The notes below the pieces were generated by a model. That model was not told where the DNA came from, ran no database searches, and was given only the letters and a program-made list of their open reading frames with translations. Source: an uncultured Alphaproteobacteria bacterium (lineage in GTDB: Bacteria; Pseudomonadota; Alphaproteobacteria; RF32; CAG-239). Taken from it: a stretch of 38,553 nt of DNA. Below, one piece after another: positions 1 through 6,903 of this stretch. A program made the position numbers and the translations under genes. The stretch's first letter is position 1; every line of letters begins with the position of its first letter. The stretch spans positions 1-38,553 of the forward strand of contig CALXUM010000016.1 in NCBI GenBank assembly GCA_944391685.1. The letters are read 5' to 3'.

Positions 1-905
1 GTGTGAATACAAGGGGCTACTTTATCCCAAGAACACCGTGTATACTTATCGCCGTTTTTATTTGTATTAATGACAATCTTACCATTTACAACTTTATGGG
101 GTTTATATCTATCATCTTTATTGTCGAATGCCGAATGACCTTCTTTAGTATGAGCTACCCATGGAAGCATTTTTTTATCATATTTCCTAAATGAATGATA
201 TATATCAGTTTTAGAGATATCCCCCATTTCAGACAATGAGGGTAAATCACCTATAACCTCTTTTAATGTTTTTTCTTGGCTCCTTTGGGGAAAAATATCA
301 AATGGAGTATGCGACTGTATATCTTTACGAATCCCAACAATTAAAGTTCTTGTTCTACTAGAATTAGAGCCATAATCCTTAAAATTTATTACTTTTTTTA
401 AAATATTGTAAGAACCAGCCAAGATTTCATCTATAAACTGACCAATTAAGACATCTTTGCCATTAGGAGTCCTACATATAGTTTTTAAAAAAGCACGGAC
501 ATTTTCATAAATGAAATATCTAGGTTTTATTTGAATTGTCATCATAATCGATTCAACAATTAACGAATTTCTAGATAATTCATCCTTTTTCTTATGATTT
601 GCGACAGACATTCCTTGGCATGGCGGCGTTGCAATCAAAACATCTATTTCTTTAATCTTCTCTTGTTTTTTCCACAAATCTATCTGAGAGAAAATAGCTT
701 GTTTGGTTTCTTTCAGAGTAATATCTCCTGTAATGTAACCAGAATCATATTTGCATTTGTGGTTATATTTCTGAATTTGCATTCTTTTTTCAAGCAATTC
801 ATTAGTTGCTACACATTCAAAACCCTCAGTTTTGAAACCATAACATCCAACGCCAGCGCTACTAAATAAAGATATGTAAGTATACTTGTCCATCTTAACC
901 GCCAT
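1..905 (-). CDS. DNA (cytosine-5)-methyltransferase, 3' end cut by window edge
   Basis: Transfers a methyl group from S-adenosylmethionine to C5 of cytosine in DNA. About 302 residues are visible. The C5-methyltransferase motifs appear in order: motif I FSSAGVGCYGF near the N-terminus (SAM binding), motif IV TPPCQG with the catalytic Cys, motif VI ENVR, and the SRTRT segment of motif VIII. The frame is still open at base 1, where WDKVAPCIHT looks like the start of motif IX, so the target-recognition end lies outside. I chose the ATG at 905 because AGGA sits about 7 bases upstream; an in-frame ATG at 893 is the alternative. No restriction endonuclease is visible, but one could lie to the left. 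The neighbouring recombinase remnants suggest it was acquired horizontally. Confidence 0.9.
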   Translation of the reverse strand, partial: MAVKMDKYTYISLFSSAGVGCYGFKTEGFECVATNELLEKRMQIQKYNHKCKYDSGYITGDITLKETKQAIFSQIDLWKKQEKIKEIDVLIATPPCQGMSVANHKKKDELSRNSLIVESIMMTIQIKPRYFIYENVRAFLKTICRTPNGKDVLIGQFIDEILAGSYNILKKVINFKDYGSNSSRTRTLIVGIRKDIQSHTPFDIFPQRSQEKTLKEVIGDLPSLSEMGDISKTDIYHSFRKYDKKMLPWVAHTKEGHSAFDNKDDRYKPHKVVNGKIVINTNKNGDKYTRCSWDKVAPCIH

Positions 906-940
906 TATAATCCTATTATTTTATACACTCTCCTTTAATA

Positions 941-963
941 AAATGTAAGAAAATATTACATTT
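941..963 (-). promoter_or_regulatory. Inverted repeat upstream of the methyltransferase
   Basis: AAATGTAA (941-948) and TTACATTT (956-963) form a perfect 8-bp inverted repeat around a 7-base spacer. The palindrome ATGTACAT follows at 964-971. It lies 36-58 bases upstream of the methyltransferase start, where an operator or promoter would be expected. Restriction-modification genes are often autoregulated, but no controller gene is visible and AT-rich DNA produces such repeats by chance. Confidence 0.3.
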
Positions 964-1012
964 ATGTACATTTTTTTAGTTAACATTATTTCTTGATAAA
1001 TTAAATTTCATA

Positions 1013-1789
1013 TTAATTGATGGCGCTAAGTAGCTTAATCTTCCTACTCAAATGCTTAAAATCATCATAGAAATTAGTCCGATATCTGCACAGCATCGCG
1101 CACCATTTATCAGTTTCAGGCGTTTTTAGTAGTTTATTGAATGGCTTAACTATTGAAAACGCTATATTTTTTCCTTCAGTTTTGCAGTCCGATAATATTA
1201 ATTTCAAAATGTCTCTTTTTTCAGAAATAATCGGACTTTTTAAGAATTTTCCTACATTTGCAGCTATTTCCGCGATATTTGCTAGTATTTCATCAGTTTC
1301 AGCATCAATCTCAAGGTATTTATCCATATCTTTTTGTAGTTTTTCTTTTTCCATTTCAATTTCAGTTTTTAATTCATTATACATTTTTTCATCGCATTTG
1401 CCTCTCATATAGCCACGAAATAAGTTTTTTGCTTCTTCATCAAGCTCATTTAATTTAATGGTAATGTCTCGTTTGAGATTGGTTGTATTGATATTTTCGG
1501 CTTTGAGTTGCTTTTTTACTTCTGACTTAATATTTTTTAACATAGTGTCACTAATGTTAATAGGTAATGACAATTCTTTTTCAAGCTGTTGTAAGATTTT
1601 TGCTTCATTGATTGGTTTTTGTGAACATTTGGAACGTAATTTGTTGCATTTGAGATAATTATAAGAGTGTTTGTCATCTTTTACTTTAGTTTCACAAGTC
1701 ATTAAACTACCACAACAACCACATCTGACTAAACCGGTAACCTTCTTTCCGGCATAATCTTTCAACCCGTCCCATATAATCCGCAGCAG
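1013..1789 (-). pseudogene. Serine recombinase, C-terminal fragment (zinc ribbon plus coiled coil)
   Basis: About 259 codons are open, from just after an in-frame TGA at 1790-1792. The product has the C-terminal part of a large serine recombinase: a zinc ribbon starting CGCCG with a second Cys pair about 25 residues on, then a long charged helical region, ending in a segment containing DKWCAMLCRYRTNF. The N-terminal catalytic resolvase domain with its nucleophilic Ser, and the Recombinase domain, are absent. The only possible start in frame near the 5' end is a TTG at 1765 with no good ribosome binding site. The upstream end is joined out of frame to another truncated reading frame. I read this as the surviving 3' part of an integrase gene, a fossil of the element that brought in this region. 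The family call is strong; inactivity is inferred from the missing domain. Confidence 0.85.
1073..1109. repeat. Direct repeat copy 1, within the recombinase fragment
   Basis: This 37-bp segment lies within the 3' part of the recombinase fragment. It matches 4389-4425 in the same orientation at 34 of 37 positions. Integrase genes often lie next to their attachment site, so the pair could be att-like ends. It could equally be a leftover of a second recombinase copy. Confidence 0.7.
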
Positions 1790-1841
1790 TCAAAGCAGAG
1801 TATTTATTTTCCAACAACCAATTTTCAAAATTCTTCAACAT
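1707..1841 (-). pseudogene. 44-codon fragment resembling the N-terminus of a tyrosine-type integrase
   Basis: A frame opens at ATG 1841 behind a very good ribosome binding site (AAAGGAG, 7 bases upstream) and stops at 1707. It begins MLKNFENWLLENKYSALT and continues ADYMGRVERLCRKEGY, which has the look of the SAM-like core-binding region at the N-terminus of tyrosine integrases. It then runs out of frame into the recombinase zinc-ribbon sequence and terminates. The strong start and abrupt loss of sense suggest the 5' end of a gene fused by deletion to the recombinase 3' end near 1740-1790. The family resemblance is weak and could be wrong; the start signal is clear. Confidence 0.4.
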
Positions 1842-1864
1842 TTCAAATCTCCTTTATACCAAAC

Positions 1865-1996
1865 TTAGCCAATCAATACCGCTTCAGAAAACACAGCAAC
1901 CATAATCCGCTGCAATATTTTACACTCAGCCAGGCAATCGCTGAAATATTGATACGGAGTTGGGAGAATTGTGTTATTTAATTTTACATACCACAT
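1865..1996 (-). CDS. Small 43-aa protein of unknown function
   Basis: This short frame has a clear ribosome binding site (AAAGGAAAAAG before the ATG at 1996) and lies 23 bases upstream of the next leftward start at 1841. The product begins MWYVKLNNTILPTPYQYFSD and contains two Cys residues spaced as in CLAEC. I do not recognise the family. Its position ahead of integrase-like debris fits the small accessory ORFs carried by mobile elements. The case for it being real rests on the start signal and the spacing, not on homology. Confidence 0.4.
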   Translation of the reverse strand: MWYVKLNNTILPTPYQYFSDCLAECKILQRIMVAVFSEAVLIG

Positions 1997-2136
1997 AACT
2001 TTTTCCTTTCATAAATAGTTGTTTTGCTCCTTAACTATTTACAATATATCGAAAAATATGGTTTTCGGGAGCCCCTTATTTTCTAAGTTTGACTCATAAA
2101 TTGCTACAATTTAGATAAGATTGTACATAATTTTAT

Positions 2137-2165
2137 TTGACTTAAATAAATTAATAACATAACCT
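2137..2165 (+). promoter_or_regulatory. Candidate sigma-70-like promoter for the structured RNA
   Basis: A -35 element TTGACT (2137-2142) is followed after 17 bases by a -10-like TAACCT (2160-2165). Transcription would begin around 2172, exactly where the first hairpin of the structured RNA starts. The -35 is good, the -10 mediocre; the agreement with the RNA's 5' end is the main support. Confidence 0.4.
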
Positions 2166-2171
2166 AAATGT

Positions 2172-2360
2172 GCATTGGTTGATTACCAATGTGGGGTTTG
2201 AAAGCCTCTTTGATAGTTGTTCGCTGTGCGAATGTAAAACTACCTTTTGGTCTATTTGACTGGAAGGTAGTTAATAAGGTGTTATACACCAAATACACTA
2301 CACTATTCTATCAAATAGCTTTCAACTTCCAGTCGCCTCTCATCAAGGCGATTTTATTTT
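2172..2360 (+). ncRNA. Structured RNA or long 5' leader with pseudoknot and terminator
   Basis: Several helices can be drawn by eye. The first hairpin pairs 2173-2179 (CATTGGT) with 2185-2191. A long closing stem pairs 2196-2216 with 2308-2326 (about 16-18 pairs with small bulges). It encloses three hairpins: TTCGC/GCGAA at 2220-2232, CTACCTT/AAGGTAG at 2240-2270, and GGTGT/ACACC at 2278-2290. The loop of the second enclosed hairpin contains ACTGG (2259-2263), which can pair with CCAGT at 2329-2333 as a pseudoknot. A terminator ends the structure. It lies directly before three same-strand genes, so it may be a free-standing RNA or a regulatory leader. It matches no riboswitch or housekeeping RNA that I can name. 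Confidence 0.6.
2333..2360 (+). terminator. Intrinsic terminator or attenuator at the end of the structured RNA
   Basis: TCGCCT (2333-2338) pairs with AGGCGA (2346-2351) around a 7-base loop, followed by TTTTATTTT. It ends 14 bases before the start codon of the next gene, so it would separate the RNA from the genes or act as an attenuator. Its first base overlaps the proposed pseudoknot strand at 2329-2333, so the two folds compete slightly. Confidence 0.6.
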
Positions 2361-2374
2361 AATGGAGTTTATCT

Positions 2375-2749
2375 ATGAAAAATGGTGTAATATTTTTTAT
2401 TTGTTATTCATTTACAATGCTTTTTACATATTTTGGGAGAGTATCAGCAATTTCTACAATTATAAAAGAAAATCCTTCAGAGAATAGTGATACTTCTGCA
2501 AATGCAGTTGTTGTTTCATTGTTATTGCTTTCTATAAATTACTTATTACTAATAATCATCGCGTATTATAGAGGAAAGCGAATTGAAAAGAAACACTTGT
2601 TAGTATACCCAACAATTGCAGGTTTTTTTGATATCTTTATAGCCTTTATTCCTGCAGTTCCAACAGTAATGAATTTAATAGCACTAATTTCTGGTGTATC
2701 TGCATCTCAAAAAGTTGTATACATAAATGCTAATAATGAAAAACAATAA
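2375..2749 (+). CDS. Small inner-membrane protein of unknown function (124 aa)
   Basis: The product has three hydrophobic stretches: roughly residues 4-28 (near-N-terminal, possibly a signal-anchor), 45-66 and 78-108, the last perhaps a re-entrant or bent helix. A short basic linker (RGKRIEKKH) separates the second and third. No catalytic motif is visible and I do not recognise the family. The start at 2375 is supported by GGAG seven bases upstream. It is the first gene after the structured RNA and overlaps nothing; the lipoprotein start follows 13 bases after its stop, indicating one transcript. By context it could be an anchor or pore component of a small accessory system, but that is inference. 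Confidence 0.75.
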   Translation: MKNGVIFFICYSFTMLFTYFGRVSAISTIIKENPSENSDTSANAVVVSLLLLSINYLLLIIIAYYRGKRIEKKHLLVYPTIAGFFDIFIAFIPAVPTVMNLIALISGVSASQKVVYINANNEKQ

Positions 2750-2762
2750 AAAAGAGAACATC

Positions 2763-3401
2763 ATGTTAAATAAAACTATTAGAATATCAATCTTTTTATT
2801 CCTGTTAACAGGATGTTTATATTATCCCCCAGCTAATTACAATTATAAAAAGCATATTGAAACATATACTGTAGAAAACAAATGGCAACCCGATGAACAA
2901 TTATATGTAGAAACGTGTGTAGGCCGTTCTTGTTATATTTCCTCAAGTGATGTAAAAAGATATAGGAAAGGAACAACACCTAGTGGTGGTGAGTATAAAA
3001 TATATAAAAATAGCTCAGCACAGCTAGGAGAGTGGGAAATTTCTTGTGAAAATGATGCAATGACCGATAAACGTGGTTGTTCAATTGTTTCGTCCGAAAA
3101 TCGATTGTTTATTTTTGTGGAAAAATCAAAAGTTTCTCATATATGTATTTTAGGCCATGATTTTCCATATCGAAAAGGTGCTATAAGAATGGGGAAAGAC
3201 AAACCAATTACAACAGATTATGAGGGATGTATTAGTGGCAATCATATAAAAAAGTTATACAATGCTCAGAATATTTCTTTAAGATATTATAAATGGCCAT
3301 ATGATTATTTTAAAGACGAAAGCTCAGTAATTTATAGATTAAAAGAGGCTGTTGACTTGTCTTTATTTATATATAAGAATGGAAATAAACTTGAATTCTA
3401 G
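2763..3401 (+). CDS. Predicted lipoprotein of unknown function (212 aa)
   Basis: The sequence begins MLNKTIRISIFLFLLTGC: a basic N-terminus, hydrophobic core and lipobox ending in the Cys to be lipidated, so the mature protein should be anchored in the periplasm-facing membrane leaflet. I chose the ATG at 2763, since the upstream ATG at 2727 would lie within the preceding gene and spoil the signal peptide. The mature part has several Cys (for example VETCVGRSCY and DKRGCS) that may form disulfides, and otherwise looks like a beta-rich soluble domain. I recognise no family. It sits between the small membrane protein and the helical cytoplasmic protein of the same cassette. Confidence 0.75.
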   Translation: MLNKTIRISIFLFLLTGCLYYPPANYNYKKHIETYTVENKWQPDEQLYVETCVGRSCYISSSDVKRYRKGTTPSGGEYKIYKNSSAQLGEWEISCENDAMTDKRGCSIVSSENRLFIFVEKSKVSHICILGHDFPYRKGAIRMGKDKPITTDYEGCISGNHIKKLYNAQNISLRYYKWPYDYFKDESSVIYRLKEAVDLSLFIYKNGNKLEF

Positions 3402-3445
3402 TACAAATATTGTTAATAGCTTGACAAATTAAAGTATGGACTTAA

Positions 3446-4168
3446 ATGAGTAGTAGTAATTTTATAGAAAATACTTCTTTGTACTTAGATAGTATGAGAA
3501 AGTTAACATCTGAACTAATTTTGGATAATTTATCTTCTAAATCAGACAAAGAACAAATTTTATTAATGTTTGTACGAAGGATTAAAGATTGTTCGGATAG
3601 CATATCAATTTTAATGACTGAAGAAAAATACTATGATGTTTGTATTTTATCTTCCCATATCGTTGAAGGACTAATTTTGTATCTTTTTCTTAATGAGAAT
3701 GAAAAGGAAATGAAAAATTTCATGGACTTTTCCATGGTACCTTATTTAAGTAATGTATCTGTAGATAATAGAGAAAATATCCTGAAAATAATAAAAGAAC
3801 AAAATATTAATAGATTTATTAAACCAAATACCAAACAACACTCGGAACATTTTTTTAATCGAAGCGATTATGTAAAAACATGGTCTAGAGAAACGTTATT
3901 TAACAAATCCACGAACATTACTGATAACAAAGAATTATCAGAATTTTGTTATCAATTATATTCTTTATTATGTAACTACAAACATTGCGAGCCATATTAT
4001 TTAGATGTTAGATATAATGCGGAAAATGATAATACACGCCGATTAGATGCATATTTAGGTATTTGGGTTTCGTATATTGTTCTTGTTAGTTTTGCTGATG
4101 AATATTCAAAAATGTTTAATAAAAAAATAAATCTAGATAATTATGTTAATATTCTACAAAATAATTAG
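3446..4168 (+). CDS. Helical cytoplasmic protein, possibly DUF5677/HEPN-like (240 aa)
   Basis: The sequence is predicted mostly alpha-helical and soluble, with no signal peptide. A helix containing VRRIKDCSDSISILM is followed by YYDVCILSSHIVEGLILYLF, and near the C-terminus comes LLCNYKHCEPYYLDVRYN. A conserved-looking His/Glu in a central helix plus a late K-H-C-E segment resembles proteins annotated DUF5677, some of which sit in defence islands, and loosely the HEPN fold. The canonical HEPN RxxxxH motif is not evident, so nuclease activity cannot be claimed. Start at 3446 with GGA upstream. It is the last gene of the RNA-led cassette, followed by about 220 bases without genes. Gene confidence is high, family low. 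Confidence 0.7.
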   Translation: MSSSNFIENTSLYLDSMRKLTSELILDNLSSKSDKEQILLMFVRRIKDCSDSISILMTEEKYYDVCILSSHIVEGLILYLFLNENEKEMKNFMDFSMVPYLSNVSVDNRENILKIIKEQNINRFIKPNTKQHSEHFFNRSDYVKTWSRETLFNKSTNITDNKELSEFCYQLYSLLCNYKHCEPYYLDVRYNAENDNTRRLDAYLGIWVSYIVLVSFADEYSKMFNKKINLDNYVNILQNN

Positions 4169-4388
4169 CTTATTTTAATTACGATATGCGTATAAATAAT
4201 TGAATCTTTTTTATACTATAATAATTAATCCTTGTATCCCTATCTGCTATACAGTTGTGAACTCCAAAATCATATTGTCATGGGTATTTTATAAAATATG
4301 CGCTAAAAATTATCTCGTGTGTAAGTTAGGTGACAACATCTGTAAACATCTCAATTTCTCTATCTAAAGTAAGATACTCCTCTTATTC

Positions 4389-4425
4389 ATTAGTCCGATA
4401 ATTGCACAGTATCGCGCACCATTTA
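4389..4425. repeat. Direct repeat copy 2, recombinase 3'-end remnant
   Basis: It is a 37-bp match (34 identical) to 1073-1109. Read on the minus strand it still encodes KWCAILCNYRTNE followed by a stop, the tail of a serine recombinase, but nothing upstream continues the gene. It marks the right boundary of the accessory region. I see no gene or RNA between 4169 and 4388. Confidence 0.7.
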
Positions 4426-4429
4426 ACAA

Positions 4430-4453
4430 AAAGGCCTCCGTTTGGAGGCTTTT
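4430..4453. terminator. Bidirectional intrinsic terminator
   Basis: GCCTCC (4434-4439) and GGAGGC (4444-4449) form a GC-rich stem with a GTTT loop, flanked by A and T runs so that either strand can use it. It separates the accessory region from the RNA locus to the right. Confidence 0.7.
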
Positions 4454-4464
4454 GTGTTAAATAT

Positions 4465-4665
4465 ATGGCTGGTGTTTGAAGCGGGCTTACGGGGGCAAGG
4501 TAAGTCCGGAGCGGGTAGTTGGAGAAAACGAGTGTTGAGCTTTAGCGATTAGCTTAGCAAAACACGATGTTTGAACCTTACAACGCGAGGAGGACCCGCA
4601 TTAGCGGGAGTACCCATTATTACTGGCGGCACCATTTTTGATTTTTCCGCCCGAGGGGCGGATTT
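4465..4665 (+). ncRNA. Candidate non-coding RNA, class unknown
   Basis: This GC-rich stretch stands out in AT-rich intergenic DNA, has no convincing ORF on either strand and is bounded by terminators. Drawable helices: CTTAC/GTAAG (4486-4490, 4500-4504), GTGTT/AACAC (4532-4536, 4561-4565) enclosing AGCT/AGCT, and CCCGC-ATTA-GCGGG (4595-4608); GCGGGT at 4511-4516 could also pair long-range with 4594-4599. It ends ...GGCGGCACCA before a strong plus-strand terminator. I compared it mentally with tmRNA, RNase P RNA, SRP RNA and 6S RNA and found none of their conserved blocks. The plus strand is preferred because of the downstream T-run; a leftward transcript ending at 4434 is possible. Confidence 0.45.
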
Positions 4666-4668
4666 TTT
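4646..4668 (+). terminator. Strong intrinsic terminator
   Basis: TCCGCCC (4646-4652) pairs with GGGCGGA (4656-4662) around a 3-base loop and is followed by TTTTTT. The T-run is only on the plus-strand 3' side, so it terminates rightward transcription. No coding gene precedes it, which supports an RNA gene at 4465-4665. Confidence 0.8.
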
Positions 4669-4712
4669 GTTTTTAAACAAGCCGTTATTTAATTTGATCT
4701 CGTTGTTTTTAT

Positions 4713-6803
4713 TTATCGGCTTTTTGTATGATTGCCGGCAATAAGAGGTGCACGTTCTTTTTGTTTGATATTGTTCTTATCTTTTTTACTGGTCATGATA
4801 ACGTAGGAATAAGGTTTTAGAGGATATTCACTGCCGGGTGAGAATTGGCGTATTTCTTCCGTGAACTCTCCCTCTGAGGTATCCAGTACCAATTGCCATT
4901 TTCCTCCTGACGGCGGAGTGGGAAGCTTATAATTAATGGTGTAGTAATTATCACCTGAAACCATTATTAAAAAATCATCATCCGCCGGACGTTTCTCGGT
5001 TGCGGCTCCGTTTAACATGTAGGCTCCGGTTTTATGAAAAGATTGGTTCCACTCTGCCTCTGTCATTTCACTGGCATCAGGACGAAGCCAGGTGATGTCT
5101 TTGGCTCCATTATGCGGATGTTTTTGGCCGTTAAAAAGAGTCAAATCATTAAAAACAGGGTGTTCTTTACGCAAAGCATTTAAACGGCAAATTTGTTTAA
5201 AAAGCTTTTTTCCCTTGTCATCAAGTTGTTTCCAATTGAGCCAAACACTCGCATCATCTATACAATAAGGATTATTATTAGGGTGAGCATAACTTATTTC
5301 ATCGCCGTTACGCATTAGCGGAATACCTTTGCTCAATATATTCATAGCGGCGGCACTGGCGGCTCGACGATAAAGTTCTTCCGTATTATGTGATTTAGCA
5401 TAATTATCAGGGCTGCCGTCGCGACCTTGCTCTCCATTGGGTGTGGTGTCTTTATGATACTTGAAAGCACCTACAAGGCTAAAACCATCATGAGTAAATG
5501 CCGTGCCAACCATGGCGGTTTCATTTTTATGAGGATCAATAATTGCTGAACCGGCTACCTGATTACCAAATTCGCCGGCCATGTTCTCATGAGCACTGAA
5601 AAATTTGGCGGTGAAATCTCGCCTTTTGTCGCTCCATTCTTTAACTCCGGGAACCAAACCGGCAAAACGCCCGGTATAATTTCCGCCCATAGCACTCCAC
5701 GGTTCAACGTACATTTCCATTTTTAATTCACTTACTGCAAAACGAAGTTCTTGAATAAAAGCTCCGTTATCTTGAAAATTACCCCAATTATCAAGAGCAT
5801 TATCTCCACCCAAATCCCATCTGATGCCATCAACACCAAGCTGATGCATATGTTTAATGTAATCATGAAGAATTTTTTGTCCCAACCGGCTATCAAGATT
5901 AAAATTGTTTCCACAGCCGGTTGTGTTCATATACTCTGATTTATTATCCCCGCTTGGGCGATAATAACTGGGGCTATCTAACAACTTAAATGACAATGAT
6001 TGATTCCAAAAGCCTTGAGCAGCATGCTCTCCGGTATGGTTAAAAACAGCATCCACCGTAACTTTTATGCCGTTTTGATGAAGTTTATTAATAACCATTG
6101 CCATGTCATGCAAATTACCATACCTTGGATCTATGGCAAAATAACAATACGGATTATAGCCCCAACTATCATAACGACCGCTGATTTCGGGAATTTGTCG
6201 CCCGGGGCATGTCGGATTAATCGGCATCAACTCAATATTATTAACACCCAGTTTGTGAAAATAATCTATTATCCAATCATCAGCCAAAGCTATAAGGCGG
6301 CCTTGTTTTGGATGATGCAAATTTGTATTAAGATTGGAAAAATTTTTTATATGGAGCTCATATATGGAATTTTTGCCGATATCAAAATCGGGATGCCGGT
6401 TTAAATAAGGATATTTTTCAGCATCAAATATAGCTCTTTTATCAACCAAAACTGCTTTGGGCATTATCGGAGCTGTATCAATATCATTCTCAATTAGAAA
6501 TGCCTCGGATTGCCAATTCTTAATATGTGATGAAACCTCCAATGCATATGGATCCATGGCCAATTTGTGCGGATTAAAAAACAAGCCTTGAGAGGGATCA
6601 TACTCTCCATATGCTCGATAACCATATTTTTGCCCAGGCTTTAATCCCTTTATTTCAACTTGCCAAAGACTGCCTTCTTTGTCTAGAGGAATTCTGCTTT
6701 CTTGTTGTTCATCAGCGGAAAACAAGCACAATTCTACTCTTTGAGCATTTTCTGAAGCTACGGTAAATTTGGTTTGAGAAGGGGAATATTCGGCACCTGG
6801 CAT
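4713..6803 (-). CDS. glgX: GlgX-type glycogen debranching enzyme / isoamylase (GH13)
   Basis: It hydrolyses alpha-1,6 branch linkages in glycogen-like glucans in the cytoplasm. An N-terminal CBM48/isoamylase-N beta domain occupies about residues 5-100; the GH13 barrel follows. Conserved regions: DAVFNH (251-256), GIRWDLGG with nucleophile D330, EPW with acid/base E367, and FTHDG with the transition-state stabiliser D439. The C-terminal part carries the expected RNGDEISY and ASVWLNW segments. 696 aa is normal for the family. Start at 6803 has AGGA about 7 bases upstream. The gene stands alone: no glgA, glgB, glgC or glgP is nearby, so the substrate context (own glycogen or host glucan) is open. 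Confidence 0.93.
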   Translation of the reverse strand: MPGAEYSPSQTKFTVASENAQRVELCLFSADEQQESRIPLDKEGSLWQVEIKGLKPGQKYGYRAYGEYDPSQGLFFNPHKLAMDPYALEVSSHIKNWQSEAFLIENDIDTAPIMPKAVLVDKRAIFDAEKYPYLNRHPDFDIGKNSIYELHIKNFSNLNTNLHHPKQGRLIALADDWIIDYFHKLGVNNIELMPINPTCPGRQIPEISGRYDSWGYNPYCYFAIDPRYGNLHDMAMVINKLHQNGIKVTVDAVFNHTGEHAAQGFWNQSLSFKLLDSPSYYRPSGDNKSEYMNTTGCGNNFNLDSRLGQKILHDYIKHMHQLGVDGIRWDLGGDNALDNWGNFQDNGAFIQELRFAVSELKMEMYVEPWSAMGGNYTGRFAGLVPGVKEWSDKRRDFTAKFFSAHENMAGEFGNQVAGSAIIDPHKNETAMVGTAFTHDGFSLVGAFKYHKDTTPNGEQGRDGSPDNYAKSHNTEELYRRAASAAAMNILSKGIPLMRNGDEISYAHPNNNPYCIDDASVWLNWKQLDDKGKKLFKQICRLNALRKEHPVFNDLTLFNGQKHPHNGAKDITWLRPDASEMTEAEWNQSFHKTGAYMLNGAATEKRPADDDFLIMVSGDNYYTINYKLPTPPSGGKWQLVLDTSEGEFTEEIRQFSPGSEYPLKPYSYVIMTSKKDKNNIKQKERAPLIAGNHTKSR

Positions 6804-6903
6804 TTTTTGTCCTTTTTATTGGTTATTTATTTTAAGATTAAACTTTGTAACCTCAATAAGCAACTTGATAATTATAGCTTGGGATTAAAATAAAAAAGTT
6901 TAA

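Noticed and set aside
1..905. Complete restriction-modification system
   Set aside because: Only the methyltransferase is visible and it is cut by the window edge; no endonuclease frame is present to its right.
2172..4168. Retron, or RNA-guided TnpB/IscB or CRISPR-type system
   Set aside because: There is no reverse transcriptase, no RuvC/HNH nuclease and no repeat-spacer array; the three proteins fit none of these systems.
4465..4665. tmRNA, RNase P RNA, SRP RNA or 6S RNA
   Set aside because: None of their conserved blocks is present: no tmRNA tag start or T-arm, no RNase P GAGGAAAGTCC block, no SRP GGAAGGAAGCA-type loop. The CCA-like end alone is not enough.
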